Positions 31,105 to 42,802 of a stretch of 64,000 nucleotides of DNA are shown here, one piece after another. The notes under the pieces are model-generated. The model worked only from the letters and a program-made list of their open reading frames with translations, searched no databases and was not told the DNA's origin. The DNA comes from Cryphonectria parasitica EP155 (Eukaryota; Ascomycota; Sordariomycetes; Diaporthales; Cryphonectriaceae): positions 1,984,001 to 2,048,000 of the forward strand of contig NW_024468909.1 in the NCBI RefSeq assembly GCF_011745365.1, given 5' to 3'. The number at the start of each line of letters is the position of its first letter. The first letter of the stretch is position 1. The position numbers and the translations under genes were made by a program.

Positions 31105-32641
31105 TTATACCATTCGAAGAGAGAAGCCTCCACCCCGTTCCTCTTTCTCCCGCCCGTTGAAGATGCCACTGAAATCGACAGCGCCCAGCTCCACTGCCTC
31201 TCCCCTCCCTGGCGCGTTGGGCGTATCCCTCCTCCTCCGCCGCTCCTGGCCCGCCTTGCTGGGAAAGGTCGGGAACATGGCCTCAGATTTGGGCCTCGGG
31301 TCCTGCCGGAAGTACTCGTGGCTCAACATCTCCCGCGCGGTCGGCCTCCTCGAGGGGTCCAGGCTCAAGAGGTCGTTCAGCAGCGCCGCGCCGGCCGCAG
31401 TCAACAGCGGGAACTTAGCCCGGATGACAGAGCCCGCATTTGCCTTTCCCGGGGGCAACCGCAGTGTTTTCGCGTTGGGCAGCCTCCGGAAGCCCGGCCA
31501 GCTCTCCTCGCTGGGGATGCCGCACAGCTCGAAGATCTTGGTGAGCTCGTCGACCTCGTTCCGGCCCTGCAGCAGCGGCTCCCTCGTCAGCAGCTCGCCG
31601 AAGATGCAGCCCACGCTCCACATGTCCACGGCCTCGCCGTAGCTGGCGGCGCCCAGCAGCAGCTCGGGGCTGCGGTACCACAGCGTCACGACGAGCTGGG
31701 TGAGCTTGTGGGGTGGCGGATCGCCGACGTAGCGGGCCATGCCGAAGTCGGCAATCTTGAGCTGCCCGCGGTTGTTGAGGAGGAGGTTGGAGGTCTTGAG
31801 GTCGCGGTGCAGGATCCAGTGGTCGTGGAGGTAGGCGACGCCGCTCGCGAGCTGCAGGAGGAGGGTCTTGACCTCGCTGGCGAGGAAAGGCTGGGGCATG
31901 TCTTCGAGGATGGACTTCAGGTCGTGTTCGAGGAACTCAAGGACTAGGAAGATACTGGCACACGTACACGAGCATATGTCAGCAGTCAATCCATACATAT
32001 TGGCAGGAGAAAAGACAGGTGAGGACGAAGCCTCAAGGAGGGAAGATCTGTGCGCACTTTTCTATTCTGGTCGTATCGTCCCCGACCACGACCTCCCGCA
32101 ACTTGACAATATTCCTATGGTCGCAGTCTTTCAATATCTGGATCTCCCGCAGCCCCGTGACAGGCAGGCCGTTCCGATCATTCGCCTCGATCTTTAGTCT
32201 CTTGAGCGCGACCACCTTTCCCGTCGCAACCTCCTTGGCACGCGCAACCCATCCGTACGCGCCCTCCTCGATGTCGTTCAGCTTGTCGTAGTTTTCCACG
32301 CTCCGCGACTTGCCAAACCCTTGTCCATGGAAGCGCAGGATCCGGCCTGCGTTGCCCTCGCCCCCTCCTCCGGCAGCTGGAAGAGGACCCGGTGTGAGCC
32401 TCCGGCGTTTCGTGGGTCGGCCGTCGCCCTCCTCGTCCCCTTCGGCCTCGGATACTGCTCCTGCTTGTGTGGCCTGCTGTTGGGCTTTCTTCTGCCGTCG
32501 TGCTTCCTCCTCAACGCTGCGAGCCGCTGCTTCTCTCTCTTTCTTCAGGCGCTTCTTCAGCTCCTTCTCCTTCTTGAGTGCGGCCTCGCGCGCGGCGTCC
32601 TCTTCGCTGTCTGCCCAGCGCGACTTGCCCTTACCAGTCAT
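31105..32641 (-). CDS. cdk11: Cyclin-dependent kinase, Cdk11/PITSLRE type
   Basis: Ser/Thr kinase linked to transcription and RNA processing; the fission yeast relative is Ppk23/Cdk11. Exons on the minus strand are 32641-32058 and 31954-31105, giving 477 residues. A charged N-terminal extension (KKEKELKKRLKKEREAAA, then KKRRRL-like basic segments) precedes the kinase domain from about residue 115. Visible motifs are EEGAYGWV (glycine loop), VALKRLKIE (catalytic Lys), PVTGLREIQ (the PITSLRE-equivalent cyclin helix), HRDLKTSN, DFGMAR and VVTLWYRSPELLLG. The C-terminus ends GAVDFSGIFNGREK. Start is the first in-frame ATG (MTGKGKSRWAD); the open frame extends upstream without an ATG. It is divergent from ndufaf7. 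Confidence 0.9.
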
Positions 32642-33203
32642 TATGGAGAGAAGGAGAGGCGAGGGGTGAGGGCTGTGGAGGAGGCGCGCTTTCGAGGACT
32701 GGCAGCGACGAGATGGTAAGAAGACGCCGGTAGCGGAGGCGGTGCGTTGAGGCAGTGAGGCCCGCACTGGTCTCAATGTATTGTGAAGGTTAAAGTAGGC
32801 CCTGCTCTGGTGGGAAGATGATGATGTCGCTGCAAGCTTATGCTGTGGAAATGCCTGCCGGCGCCTAGGCGACCCTGTTAAGACATGCCGTAGCAGTCGG
32901 GAACGGGGCGGCAACCTCTGCCGAACCTGCTAAACCTCTTCAGTGTCGCCCCCCCCCCCCCCCGGGAGCTCTGCTGCTAACACTGAAAGCTTCTAGTGAA
33001 TTTGGGGAGCTACTGCCGCGTTCACCTGCAACTAACAAGCTCACCGAGTACCGAAAGGTCCCCCCAAGTTCATTTCATGTGATTTTCGAAATAAAGACGA
33101 AAGTTGTCTCCTCCGAAATCATAAACAAGAGTCGATGCGATTCAGCAAACAAATGCCAGGAGCTTCGTGATTTCTGAGTGCCGCCTTGGCGATTATCGTT
33201 GTC
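32642..33203. other. Divergent promoter region of cdk11 and ndufaf7, with C15 homopolymer
   Basis: A 562-bp spacer. It contains C15 at 32949-32963 near its middle. No gene is visible. Confidence 0.65.
32949..32963. repeat. C15 homopolymer
   Basis: Fifteen consecutive C on the plus strand in the divergent promoter of cdk11 and ndufaf7. Confidence 0.95.
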
Positions 33204-34953
33204 ATGAGGTCTTTTACAACGAGGACGGCCCTTCGTGGGCTCAAGACGTCCTCAATATGTTCACACCGGCCAGACATGGGTATTGCCTCGCAATGCAGAG
33301 GCTTGTCGATGACGGCTGCGAGACGGAGTAATGAGCGCAGGTGGTCCACACCCCTTGCCAAACAACTTGCCCAGGCTATACAGGTATATATATATATGCG
33401 TCGATTTGCAGAAGAAAACTCTCAAAAAAAATTAAAATCCATCAGCATGCTGATCTATGGTTAGATGACTGGACCTGTGCCCTTGGCGAGTTACATGCGC
33501 ATGTGCCTTACTGGTGATGTTGGTGGCTACTACACTGGAGCCATTGAGCAGGGCAGAGACCAGTTTGGTCTCAAGGGTGACTTTGTCACGTCTCCAGAGA
33601 TCTCTCAGGTCTTTGGCGAGCTCATTGGAATCTGGTTCGTGGCCGAGTGGATGAGCCAGGGCCGGCCAAAGACTGGGGTCGAGCTCATAGAGGTTGGTCC
33701 CGGAAGAGGGACGCTCATGGACGACATGCTCCGTGTGAGGCTGCCCCTGGCTTTACTTTTTCTCTCGATCGTTCTCAACTAATGTCCTGTCAGACAATAT
33801 CTAACTTCAAAGACCTGGCAAACGCCATCGATGCCATCTACATGGTCGAAGCTAGCTCTGAGCTTAGGATTGCCCAGAAAACCCTCCTCTGTGGTGAAGA
33901 CGCGCACATGAGCGAGTCCAAAGTCGGCTGGCATAGCATCTCAAAGTATGGGGGTTTCCCTATTGTGTGGACTCAGACCATAAGGTCCATCCCTCAAGGT
34001 AAGGCCATCTCTTCTCAATTATTGTTTCGGCTAGTGGACATGGGCTTATATGCATACAAGGCCATGACAAGATGCCCTTCATAGTAGCGCACGAGTTCTT
34101 TGATGCTTTACCAATCCACGCCTTCCAGGTCGTGAACGTCCCTCCGCCTCCTAAGTCCAACGCCGCCCCCTCTACCTCCTCGACACAAACATCACAAGAC
34201 ACAGACAAGCCGACTCTACAATGGCGCGAAATGGTCGTCTCACCCACACCCCCAGGGTCGACTCACACCAGCCTAGGCACACCAGCGTCGCAATCCCGCG
34301 ATACACCCGTCCCAGACTTCCAGCTGACCCTCTCGCCCACCGCGACCCGTCACTCCCGCTACCTACCAGAGTCCAGCCCACGCTATCGCGCCCTCAAGTC
34401 TCTGCCCGGTGCACTCATCGAGATCTGCCCAGACCTCTCCCTCTACGCGACCGACTTCGCAGCACGCATAGGCGGATCGGCGCAGCACCCAAAACAGAAA
34501 CCTTCCGGCGCTGCTCTCATCCTCGACTACGGCCCGGGCGACGGGTCCATCCCCGTCAACTCCCTGCGGGGCATCAGCCGGCACCGGCGTGTAAGCCCCT
34601 TCGCGGAGCCGGGCCTGACGGACCTGAGTGCCGATGTCGACTTTGCCGCCATCGCCGAGGCGGCGCTGCAGGCCAGCGAGGGCGTGGAGGTCCACGGACC
34701 GGTGGATCAGGGGTTGTTCCTCGAGAGCATGGGCATCAGAGAGAGGGCCGAGGTGCTGCTGAGAAGGTTAAGGCAGAAGGGCATCGCAGGAGGGCAGGAG
34801 GAGGACAGGGCGAGAGATGTGGACAAGGCGTGGAAGAGGTTGGTGGACAAGGGCCCGGGAGGTATGGGCAAGGTGTACAAGGCCTTGGCAATTCTGCCCG
34901 AGAACGATGGGCAGAGGAGACCTGTCGGGTTCGGGGGTGATGTCGGCACTTGA
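33204..34953 (+). CDS. ndufaf7: Mitochondrial protein arginine methyltransferase NDUFAF7 (complex I assembly)
   Basis: Matrix methyltransferase of the MidA/NDUFAF7 family that dimethylates an arginine of the 49-kDa complex I subunit and is needed for complex I assembly. Exons 33204-33383, 33465-33734, 33794-33998 and 34061-34953 give 515 residues. The N-terminus is Arg/Ser/Thr-rich, consistent with a mitochondrial presequence. Family blocks are [40 protein letters not shown], the SAM-binding [35 protein letters not shown] and [12 protein letters not shown] Pro/Ser/Thr insert of about 70 residues follows the HEFFDALP block. The first intron opens with a TA repeat immediately after its donor. 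Presence of this gene implies a functional complex I. Confidence 0.92.
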
Positions 34954-35654
34954 AGCTCACTCCTGAATAACTGGCGAGCCCGTTGAGGGCTCTTTAATTC
35001 TTCTCGACTTTACTGCGACTGGGGCGATGGGTTTGTTCTCAGTACACCCACTCGACTGTAAATGTAAGCGAGAGATATTGAAGTGAAAAAGGCACTGCAA
35101 CATCAGCAGAGATGGCGCAATCTTTCTGAGTTCGCACCCGCGCTGTACTGCTCATCGAAATACGAAGCATATTCGTTCACGAAGACCTTCACAGTCCCTG
35201 GGCGGACCAGGAAAATTTGTCTTAGAACACTTACCCCCCCCCCCCTTTCCGGCTTTCTCTCTATTCTTCGTTTCTTAATTTGCTTTCTCCTACAATCATT
35301 CACCTTGGACATAGGCATGCCTACAGCTCCAAGTGAAGGAACGGATGGAGGAAGTATCTGGTGAAACCTTTTATATGACTTATAATTAGTATTCGCGTCC
35401 TGAGACCGATGAGCTCACATACTCTCCTCTCTCAGCGAAAGCGTCACTTGAAGAATAAACGATGTCCAATTCTCAAGACCCCCAGTCGATTAATACCCGG
35501 TGCACCGTAGCCATGACCGATGCAATCCCCGCATAGTCCATAACGCCACTGTATCTATAGAAATACAAACACGCAGAACTCACTCTCTGCCTGGTAATAT
35601 CACACGGCTAGTAACCTCCCGACGAGATAGAAATCCTCAATTTTTCCTGTGACC
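34954..35654. other. Convergent 3' region of ndufaf7 and ptm1, with C12 homopolymer
   Basis: No gene is visible. C12 at 35234-35245 is followed by TTTCC and a T-rich stretch. Confidence 0.6.
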
Positions 35655-37573
35655 TCACTTCCCTTGGCCCTTCACCAATCCGGCATCCTCGTCGGACCCC
35701 TCCTCATCATCCGAAAATTTGTCGTCGTCGCCTATGGCAAAGATAGTCTCGCCGTCCAACGAGGGTCTAGATCTTTGGCTACTACCATTCGCCCCGGAAG
35801 GCGCCTGGTAACCCTCCACACCAGAGGTCTGACCGTCCCGTGTGGTGTTGATCGAGGGCTTCGCGCCCACATTCGCCTCCTCATCATCCGAATCATCTGG
35901 CGCACCAATGTCCATGTTGTTGATCTCGAAGGTACCATCGTCATCCTGAGCAAGCTCATCTGACATGGCGAAGCGTCTGTTGTTAGCAGTCGGCCGCCAG
36001 ATGTACGCGATCCAGGCTACGTCGGCGAAATAGACCAAGTTAAGCCAGCCGTCGAGAATAAACCAGCGTGACTTCCAGTGAAAGGGTACATAGTCTGGGT
36101 CGCTGGCTGAGGCGAACGAGAAGCTGTTGAAAAAGAAGAAGGCGAAGATAACGAGAATGCTAATGAGGATGGCCCACCACAGCTTCTTGTACATGCTCTC
36201 CTTGGCGTGCTGCTTTCGCTCCCGAAGATCCTTCAGTGTGAAGTTGAGCGAATTGAGCGTCCACACGTAGAAGGCTGTGAGTGTAGCTGCCAGTGGAAGA
36301 ACGATTAGGAGGACGAAAGGTCCTAAGAGATGTGTCAGTATGCTTGCATAAACCATCTCTTCTGCTCGCTCTAGTCTTACCTGCGCTGTCCGGCGTGATG
36401 ACAAGACTGGTAATAGCATACACCAGACCAAAAATGAAATGCGCTATCGCCAACCATCGCACCCAGATCATGGTTCGGCCGAGCGTCGGTTTGACAACTC
36501 CATAGCCCATGCACACAATGAGTAGCAGGAAGAACGAGAATGAGTTCCTGGCCGCATTTAAGACTCCAACTATGACCAGTAAGACTTTTGATCCCACGTT
36601 CGAGCCGTGGCGGTTCATGTAATCTGGATGTCTATATCAGCGAGGGGTCCATAACAGAGATTTGTAAGAAGCCATACCATAGAATCCCCAAGTCATCAGC
36701 ATCTCGACTACCAAGAAGATCAGAATGGCTGTTATATAGTTCTGAACCGGCACTAGAGATAAAATTAGTCAAGGTTGTCCTGGGCCTGGACAGTTTGGGG
36801 AAGGGCGCTATACAGATGTCGGCGTGATGCTGATAGTATAGGAAACCCCAATAGGCTACCACGAAGAAATAGAGGAGGGTTATTCCTCCATAGAAGGGCA
36901 GCTTTGGGATTTGTGTCGCGGGAAGCTCGCCGTAAGCATTCCTAAATTCGACGACGGCCTCGTATTCGCTGGCAGTGAACTTGTCGGTCAAGACACAGTA
37001 GTAGCCGGTCTTTGTTATATCATACTTGATAGGCTGGGAGCTCTTCAGGTGGATTGCTTCGGTGAGAATCAGGTTCGTAGATTGCTCGGTCGCATTCGGT
37101 GATAGTATGAACTCTCCGATATCTTGCTCGTCGCAAAAGCCGGCCTCGACATATTGCTTCTCGCAGATGCCAGCTTTCTGTGATAATGGTCAGAACCATG
37201 CAATTGTCCTAGCATTTGGGCACACTGGTCGTACCTGTGTTGACTCCGCGGTCGGGTATACGCCAATGAGGTCCTCGTCTTTCCATTCGAAGATGACGAG
37301 GCTGACGACCGGATCTTGGTCCCCTTCGTAGGGCATGAATTTGAGGAGGATAAAGGGGTCGACTGGGCCGCCCCAGGCTTGTTGTGAGTACATGCCAGCG
37401 CATCTCTGTCTGTTCTCGTCGACCTGGTCCTAGATTAGGGAGAACGCTGATCAGCAACAGAAAAGTAGGAGTAGCCCTGGGAGCCTGCGTAAACCTACCA
37501 TCTTAACCTCCATGGCCTGTACTGTCCATATTGACAGGGCTAGCAAGGCTAGCAGCGAAGACCAAGCCCCCAT
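35655..37573 (-). CDS. ptm1: Ptm1/TMEM87-family seven-transmembrane protein (GOST/lung 7TM receptor family)
   Basis: Multi-pass protein of the Golgi/endosome, thought to act in retrograde traffic. Exons on the minus strand are 37573-37499, 37429-37235, 37177-36814, 36752-36678, 36623-36381 and 36322-35655, giving 539 residues. The signal peptide is MGAWSSLLALLALSIWTVQA. A luminal domain with several cysteines follows (RQRCAGMY, GICEKQYVEAGFCDEQ, GYYCVL). Seven hydrophobic segments begin at YGGITLLYFFVVAYWGFLYY and include ITAILIFLVVEMLMTWGFY, SFSFFLLLIVCMGYGVVKP and LWWAILISILVIFAFFFFN. KPTLGRTMIWVRWLAIAHF is a family hallmark. The cytosolic tail is acidic, ending DKFSDDEEGSDEDAGLVKGQ. Five introns, each short. 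It is divergent from the PPIL2 gene. Confidence 0.9.
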
Positions 37574-38125
37574 GTTGAATATGCCTCCCTGTTGTCTGTT
37601 TTGCAATGACCAATCTTTGTATAGGTTCTGTCGATAATCCGTCCCGAGACAGAAGTCGCCGCCACAGAGGATCAAGAGATTTCCTAGCGACACTTCCCTC
37701 AATCGAATTTCCTTCGAGCCTCTTGGACAATCAGGTGTGAGCCAAGGTCGACGATACCATCGTTAAAGAAAGTGGTGAATGTAATGTGAGGATGTAAGAG
37801 GAACAGCGGTGCCTTCCCTTGACTTCCGGACTGGACAAGTTGCAGGGGAGAGAGCTGATTACTCTGCAGTACGCAAGCTTAGGGGCCACATGGGTACTAG
37901 GAAACTACGGTAGCATTGCGATGGAGCACTACCTACAGGGATCTGCGAGGATGCATGCGCTAAATCGGGGTCGTCATGTTGGGGGTTGTCTCACTGCTGC
38001 TGCCAGTTCGTCATCGCCGCCCTTCGAAACTTTCTGCATTTCCGATTTGTCGTTTCGTTCTCTTCCTCCTCCCTACCCTCCCTTCCCTTCATTCATTTGT
38101 CGCACATCTTCAACACGGGTCGAAG
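37574..38125. other. Divergent promoter region of ptm1 and the U-box cyclophilin gene
   Basis: A 552-bp spacer. The last 100 bp before the cyclophilin start are strongly C/T-rich, as in a leader. No gene is visible. Confidence 0.6.
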
Positions 38126-39967
38126 ATGGGCAAGGGCACAGACAAATTATACATCACCCACTCGGAGTGGAGTTCTTCCGATGCCTTCTCAGCCAGCGTT
38201 GGAGCTGGTGCTGGATCACGAGCGCAGCGCGGCGCCGGCGCAAACTTCAGACGCCTCCCTTTCAACTTCTGCGCCGCAAGCTTACAACCTTTCAAGAACC
38301 CCGTGTGTACGCCTGATGGGACAATATTTGATGTCGAGGTCATAAGTGCATGGCTCGACAAACACGACACCAATCCTGTGAACGGCAACCCTCTCGACGG
38401 CAAGGACTTGATCAAATTGAACTTTGCGCGGAACGCAGATGCCGAAGCAGACCCTAACGCCGGGCCTACAGATGGCAAGGGAGATTTGAGTGAGTAGCGC
38501 CTGAACGCTCCACGTGAAGAATCGCATGGAAGAGATGCGAGAGTATGCTTTTTGAGGGGGGAGGGGGGCGAGACTATCGTGGCTAACGTCCCATCCGCAG
38601 TTGATCCCGTCACCTTTAAAGTTTTCACCGACAACACGCACATCGTAGCGATTCGCCATGGCACTTACGCCAACGTCTTTGCATGGGAGACCATCCAGCA
38701 GATGAACATCAAACAGAAGAATTGGCATGATTTGGTGGACGACAAGGAATTCGGTAGAAAAGACATCATCACGCTACAAGATCCCCAAAACGCAGCATCC
38801 AGGAACCTGAGCGAATTCCAATATTTGAAGGACGGTGGTGATGTCCTTCTCACTCCCGAACAGGTAGAGGAGAGGAAATCGGGCAGCGTCAACGTCGATG
38901 CCTTGGGCCGCATCGGTGATAAGGTCCTGCGGGCGAAGGAGGCGGTCGAGAAAGCAAGGCGAGAGAGGGAGGCTACTGGCGATGTCAACCGGTCTTCCAA
39001 GGCATTGCAGAAGTCTTCTATTACCAATGGGTTCAGGAAGCCAGCCATTCAGGAGAAGAAGCTGGCTCACAACGCTGCGACATACACAACGGGAAGGGCC
39101 GCCGCAAGCTTCACAAGCACTGGACTCACGCCAGAGACAAGCGGAGAGCGCGCTACCCTGACCCAGGATGAATGGATGCTGAAGCCAAAAAGGGTCAAGA
39201 TGAAGGGCTATGCCAGGGTGGAAACCAGCCTGGGCGACGTCACCATCGAGTTACAAACGGAGACAGCCCCGAAAGCCGTATGGAATTTTGTGAAACTGAG
39301 CCAGAAGGGTTACTACCGTGGCACGATCTTCCATCGAAATATCAAAAACTTCATGATTCAGGGCGGTGACCCGACGGGAAGCGGAAAGGGTGGCCAGAGC
39401 ATATGGGGGAAAAACTTTCAGGACGAATTCGACGGGCCCCTCACGCACAGTACACGTGGAATCGTGTCAATGGCGAACAAGGGAAAGAATACAAATTCTT
39501 CGCAGTTCTTTATTACCTACAAGCCGGCCAAACACCTCGATCGCAAGCACACGATCTTCGGTAAAGTTGTGGATGGACTCGATGTCCTGGATGCTCTGGA
39601 GATGGCGCCAGTGGACGAGGGCAACCGTCCCCTTGAAGACATTGTCATCAAAGACATTGTCATTTTCCTGGATCCATTCGAAGAGTTCCTGAAGGAGAAG
39701 GATCAACAAGAAAAGGCAGAAGCTCAGAAGGCCGAAATCCAGCGGCAGGGTGGAACAGATGACGACAAGACGACGTGGACGGGGAAGCGCATCAGAGGAG
39801 ACGGCACCATCGAGCAGTCTGGCAGCGGGGTTGGCAAGTACTTGAAGACGGCAATGAGCTCCGAATCCGGAGCTGCGGCGGTTGACGACGAGCAGTTGGT
39901 CGAAGACTGGGAGCCGTCAAGGAAGAAAGTCAAGACAGGAGGTTTCGGGAACTTTGACAATTGGTGA
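38126..39967 (+). CDS. cyp8: U-box cyclophilin, peptidyl-prolyl isomerase PPIL2/Cyp8 type
   Basis: Nuclear protein combining a U-box E3 ubiquitin ligase domain with a cyclophilin domain; human PPIL2 is spliceosome-associated. Exons 38126-38489 and 38601-39967 give 576 residues. The N-terminus MGKGTDKLYITHSEWSS is family-specific. The U-box spans roughly residues 40-115 (FNFCAASLQPFKNPVCTPDG, then ISAWLDKHDTNPVNG). NTHIVAIRHGTYANVFAWET follows the intron. The cyclophilin domain begins near residue 324 (YARVETSLGDVTIEL) and includes FHRNIKNFMIQGGDPTGSG, NSSQFFIT and RKHTIFGKVVDGLDVL, ending near 478. The C-terminus carries KKVKTGGFGNFDNW, also typical of this subfamily. Confidence 0.94.
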
Positions 39968-40577
39968 ATGAGGTATATATACACAATGCAATCCATATAC
40001 CTTTGATACAGTGTTAACTCTATTCAGGCCGTGGTACCTCTTCCCCACGCTTCCTTGGCTAGGGCTCCATCCTTCCGCCGCGGATATCAGAATGAGCTGT
40101 ACCTGCGTAACCTTTGCTCGAATATCTCCTAATAGTGCGGTCATTGTGGGAGGGCTCTCGATCCTAATCCGGTGGCACCCGGCCCAGCACTGGTGTAACA
40201 TCCAGCTTCCCAGAGTCAGGAATGCCACACTCACAAGAGACCGCCGAGGTGCACTGGTAAGTTCTCGGGTTGAGAGACGAGATTCTTTTACCAATCTCGG
40301 AGATAATGAGCCGTCGGTTTCGAATCTCTTGTCAGCTGGAGGGTTTCCGTCTCAGACAGTTTCCAGTCGTCGAGAAATTATCGTCTGTGGGTTATACCGT
40401 TTCTTGTCACAGAAACACAAACAACACCCATGCAGACATCGCCACAGTGCCAAAGCACAGAATCGAATGTGCCTTTAGATGAGAGACAACGCTGTCAGTG
40501 GTGACGTCGCGCCTCCATCGGTTCGAAGTGTCGCTTTTGAGCCTTCGGCTTTGTTAGCTTCGCTAGTATGGAAGCCT
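39968..40577. other. Convergent 3' region of the cyclophilin gene and Zn2Cys6 factor
   Basis: No gene is recognised. A 155-codon frame at 40011-40478 is present but has no motif and no supporting splice or start context. Confidence 0.55.
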
Positions 40578-42802
40578 TCATCTGTGTTCTGATGGCTTGC
40601 CCGGCTCCTTATGGCTTGCCACAGCGTCAGCTAATTTTCCAGCCTGCGTGACATCAAGCTCGTCATGGAGCGCATGCAGTCTCTCAATCACAAAACTTTT
40701 CATCGAGGCAGAGGAGGCCGTCGACATGCCGACGAGATACAAGGGCCAGACTAGCCCGCTAGACACGGACGCCAGCAGCATCAGGCGCTCTTCTTGTGCT
40801 TGGGTGCTGCGTGCCTGCATTGGGTTTGAAAACGAAGGACTGCGGCAGTCGTAATCTTTGTCCTCCGAGCTACGGGAAACCGAGCCCTCGCTCTGCCCTA
40901 GTGTAGCTTTCCATCCGGTCTCAGGTATGTGAGCCAACATGTCCTCGGTGTGTGGCATCGGCACAAGTGTGTTGAGGCTCGGATCGGAAGGCCTGATGAG
41001 CCCAAAATGTTGGGGAACGCTGGCAAGGATAGCAAGTGCTATCCTCTCCAGCTTGACTTTGACTTTGTGCGCTTCTATTTGGTATCGTGCTGGCACCTTT
41101 TCAACAGGCACTTGCAGGAAACGCATGTGAAGCTCCTCGAGCATCGTTTCGAGGATGAGCATGCGGATGGCCCTGGTGCCGTTCCAGACCGATGCGACCG
41201 AGAGGTTCGGATACACATGGCAGACGTCGCTGAAGAATCCAGTCTGGAGACGCTCTGAGAGACAGAACTTGCCATATTGCCAAGTCTCTGGGAAGAGAGA
41301 TAGGGCCTTCTCGAAACCTTCTTCTGCCTCGTTGAATATGTCCAATATGGTGTCGATGTCTGTAATCGTTCCTTGGCATATATCATACCTCAGCTGCAGG
41401 ATCTTGTAGATGGGTGGGTATACTTCGTATCCTGGCACTGCGGCTGGGCCGCCCATCATGTCGACCAGTTGTGTGCGCATGCCAATTAAATCTTGTGGCA
41501 TAGCCAGTTTATTTTGAATGCAATTGATCATCTGCAGCTACAATCAGCATGTGATCTGGACTCTCCTGGGCAGGATTGAAAGACATTGATGTTACTTACA
41601 ATACTCGAGCACTGCATCATAAACATTTTGATGCCCGCCTTGCTCCGAAACGAGCCCATACCGCGCAGCCTCGCGAGCGCAGCCGCCCCATTGATATGCT
41701 GCTGCCAGGCACGCATACTCCGGGCCCCTGCCCCTGCCATCGTCTCGAAGTACCCGAGAACCAGCACCGCGAGCATGGTGGTGTCCTCGAGAGCGCCCGT
41801 CGGGCTCCGCAGGGCGGTGTTCGTTAGCCGCAGTGCCTGGCCGTACGTTTTGCGCGCTGCTTCCATAGGCTCCTGGGACTGGGCCCTTTGTGCGACGCTC
41901 AGCAGGCCTACGGCCGTGATGCTGGCAAGGACTGGGTCCCGGGCCCTTTCGTAAGCAAACGGGCTTGGACTCCAGAGGTCGAAGACACTGGGGCCTTGGG
42001 TTAGTACGCGTGGTCACAGTGGTTGTAGAGAGGGAAGTCCGGTGGAGGGTGGGAGGCGCGGCTCACAAGTCAAACTTGTTTTGAGAGGCATCCGGTGGCT
42101 GCAGTATATCTAGGTCAGCAAACGACGGATGCTCGTTCCTCTGCGAGACGAGAATGCTCACCACTGAGATGTACCGTGCGATGAAAAAGTTCAGCCCTCT
42201 CTCCTCGAAACTTGGCGACAAGCTGGACGGGACGACTGCTAAAGCATCCCGTGGCGACACCATTCCAGGTTCTTGTTTCACGTATCCACGGTCCGCCTTC
42301 ACAAGCTTTGCTGGCGAGCGCAGGCCGGTTTGTATGAACCCATCATCACGCTGATCGAAAAATCCCGACGATGAGGCCGCGGAAGGCGATGCTGTGAGGA
42401 CAAAAGGCGAAGACTTTCTGGGTGGTGGTGGTGTTGTCGGCGTCGATGCCGATTTACCGGGCAAGGGGGTAGTAGGAGTAGTGGGCTTGTCTGTAGACGG
42501 GTTGGTCCTCTTTCTGGGCCTCTTTCTGGCCTTCTGGGCAACGTGCGAGCTCTCATCTCTAAACATGAGATCTACTATATTCCTGTAGCCGGGACATGTC
42601 TGCTGACGCTTCTCGCATTGACCACAGCCAGGCTCACGCTGGTCGCACTGCAGCATCCGAAATCAGTCAACATGCTTCTGCGGTGCCAAAAAGAGGGAGG
42701 GTTTAAGCCACTGCACAGGCGCGCACGAAAGAAACAACCTACACGGATTTTGCGCTCGCGGCAGTTTGAGCATCCTTTAGACGGCTTGCCGCAATATACC
42801 AT
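40578..42802 (-). CDS. Zn2Cys6 fungal transcription factor with Fungal_trans_2-type domain
   Basis: Predicted DNA-binding regulator, target unknown. Exons on the minus strand are 42802-42743, 42647-42067, 41987-41600 and 41531-40578, giving 660 residues. The zinc cluster has the exact C-x2-C-x6-C-x6-C-x2-C-x6-C spacing and opens with CSNCRERKIRCDQ. The first intron falls inside it, after the Arg preceding the third Cys. A basic segment (KARKRPRKRTNP) and a Pro/Thr/Ser linker follow. The C-terminal regulatory domain has the features of Fungal_trans_2/DUF3468 factors: RYISVVSIL, a helix ending ITAVGLLSVAQ, and TTMLAVLVLGYFET. No adjacent biosynthetic or transporter genes point to a target. It is divergent from kti12 across 2.1 kb. 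Confidence 0.88.

Noticed and set aside
32642..32914. N-terminal extension of cdk11 resembling a mitochondrial presequence
   Set aside because: The extended frame has no ATG; it begins only at a TTG. The kinase start at 32641 fits the family.
40011..40478. 155-codon frame between the cyclophilin and Zn2Cys6 genes
   Set aside because: No recognisable domain and no splice or promoter context; lies in a convergent 3' region.
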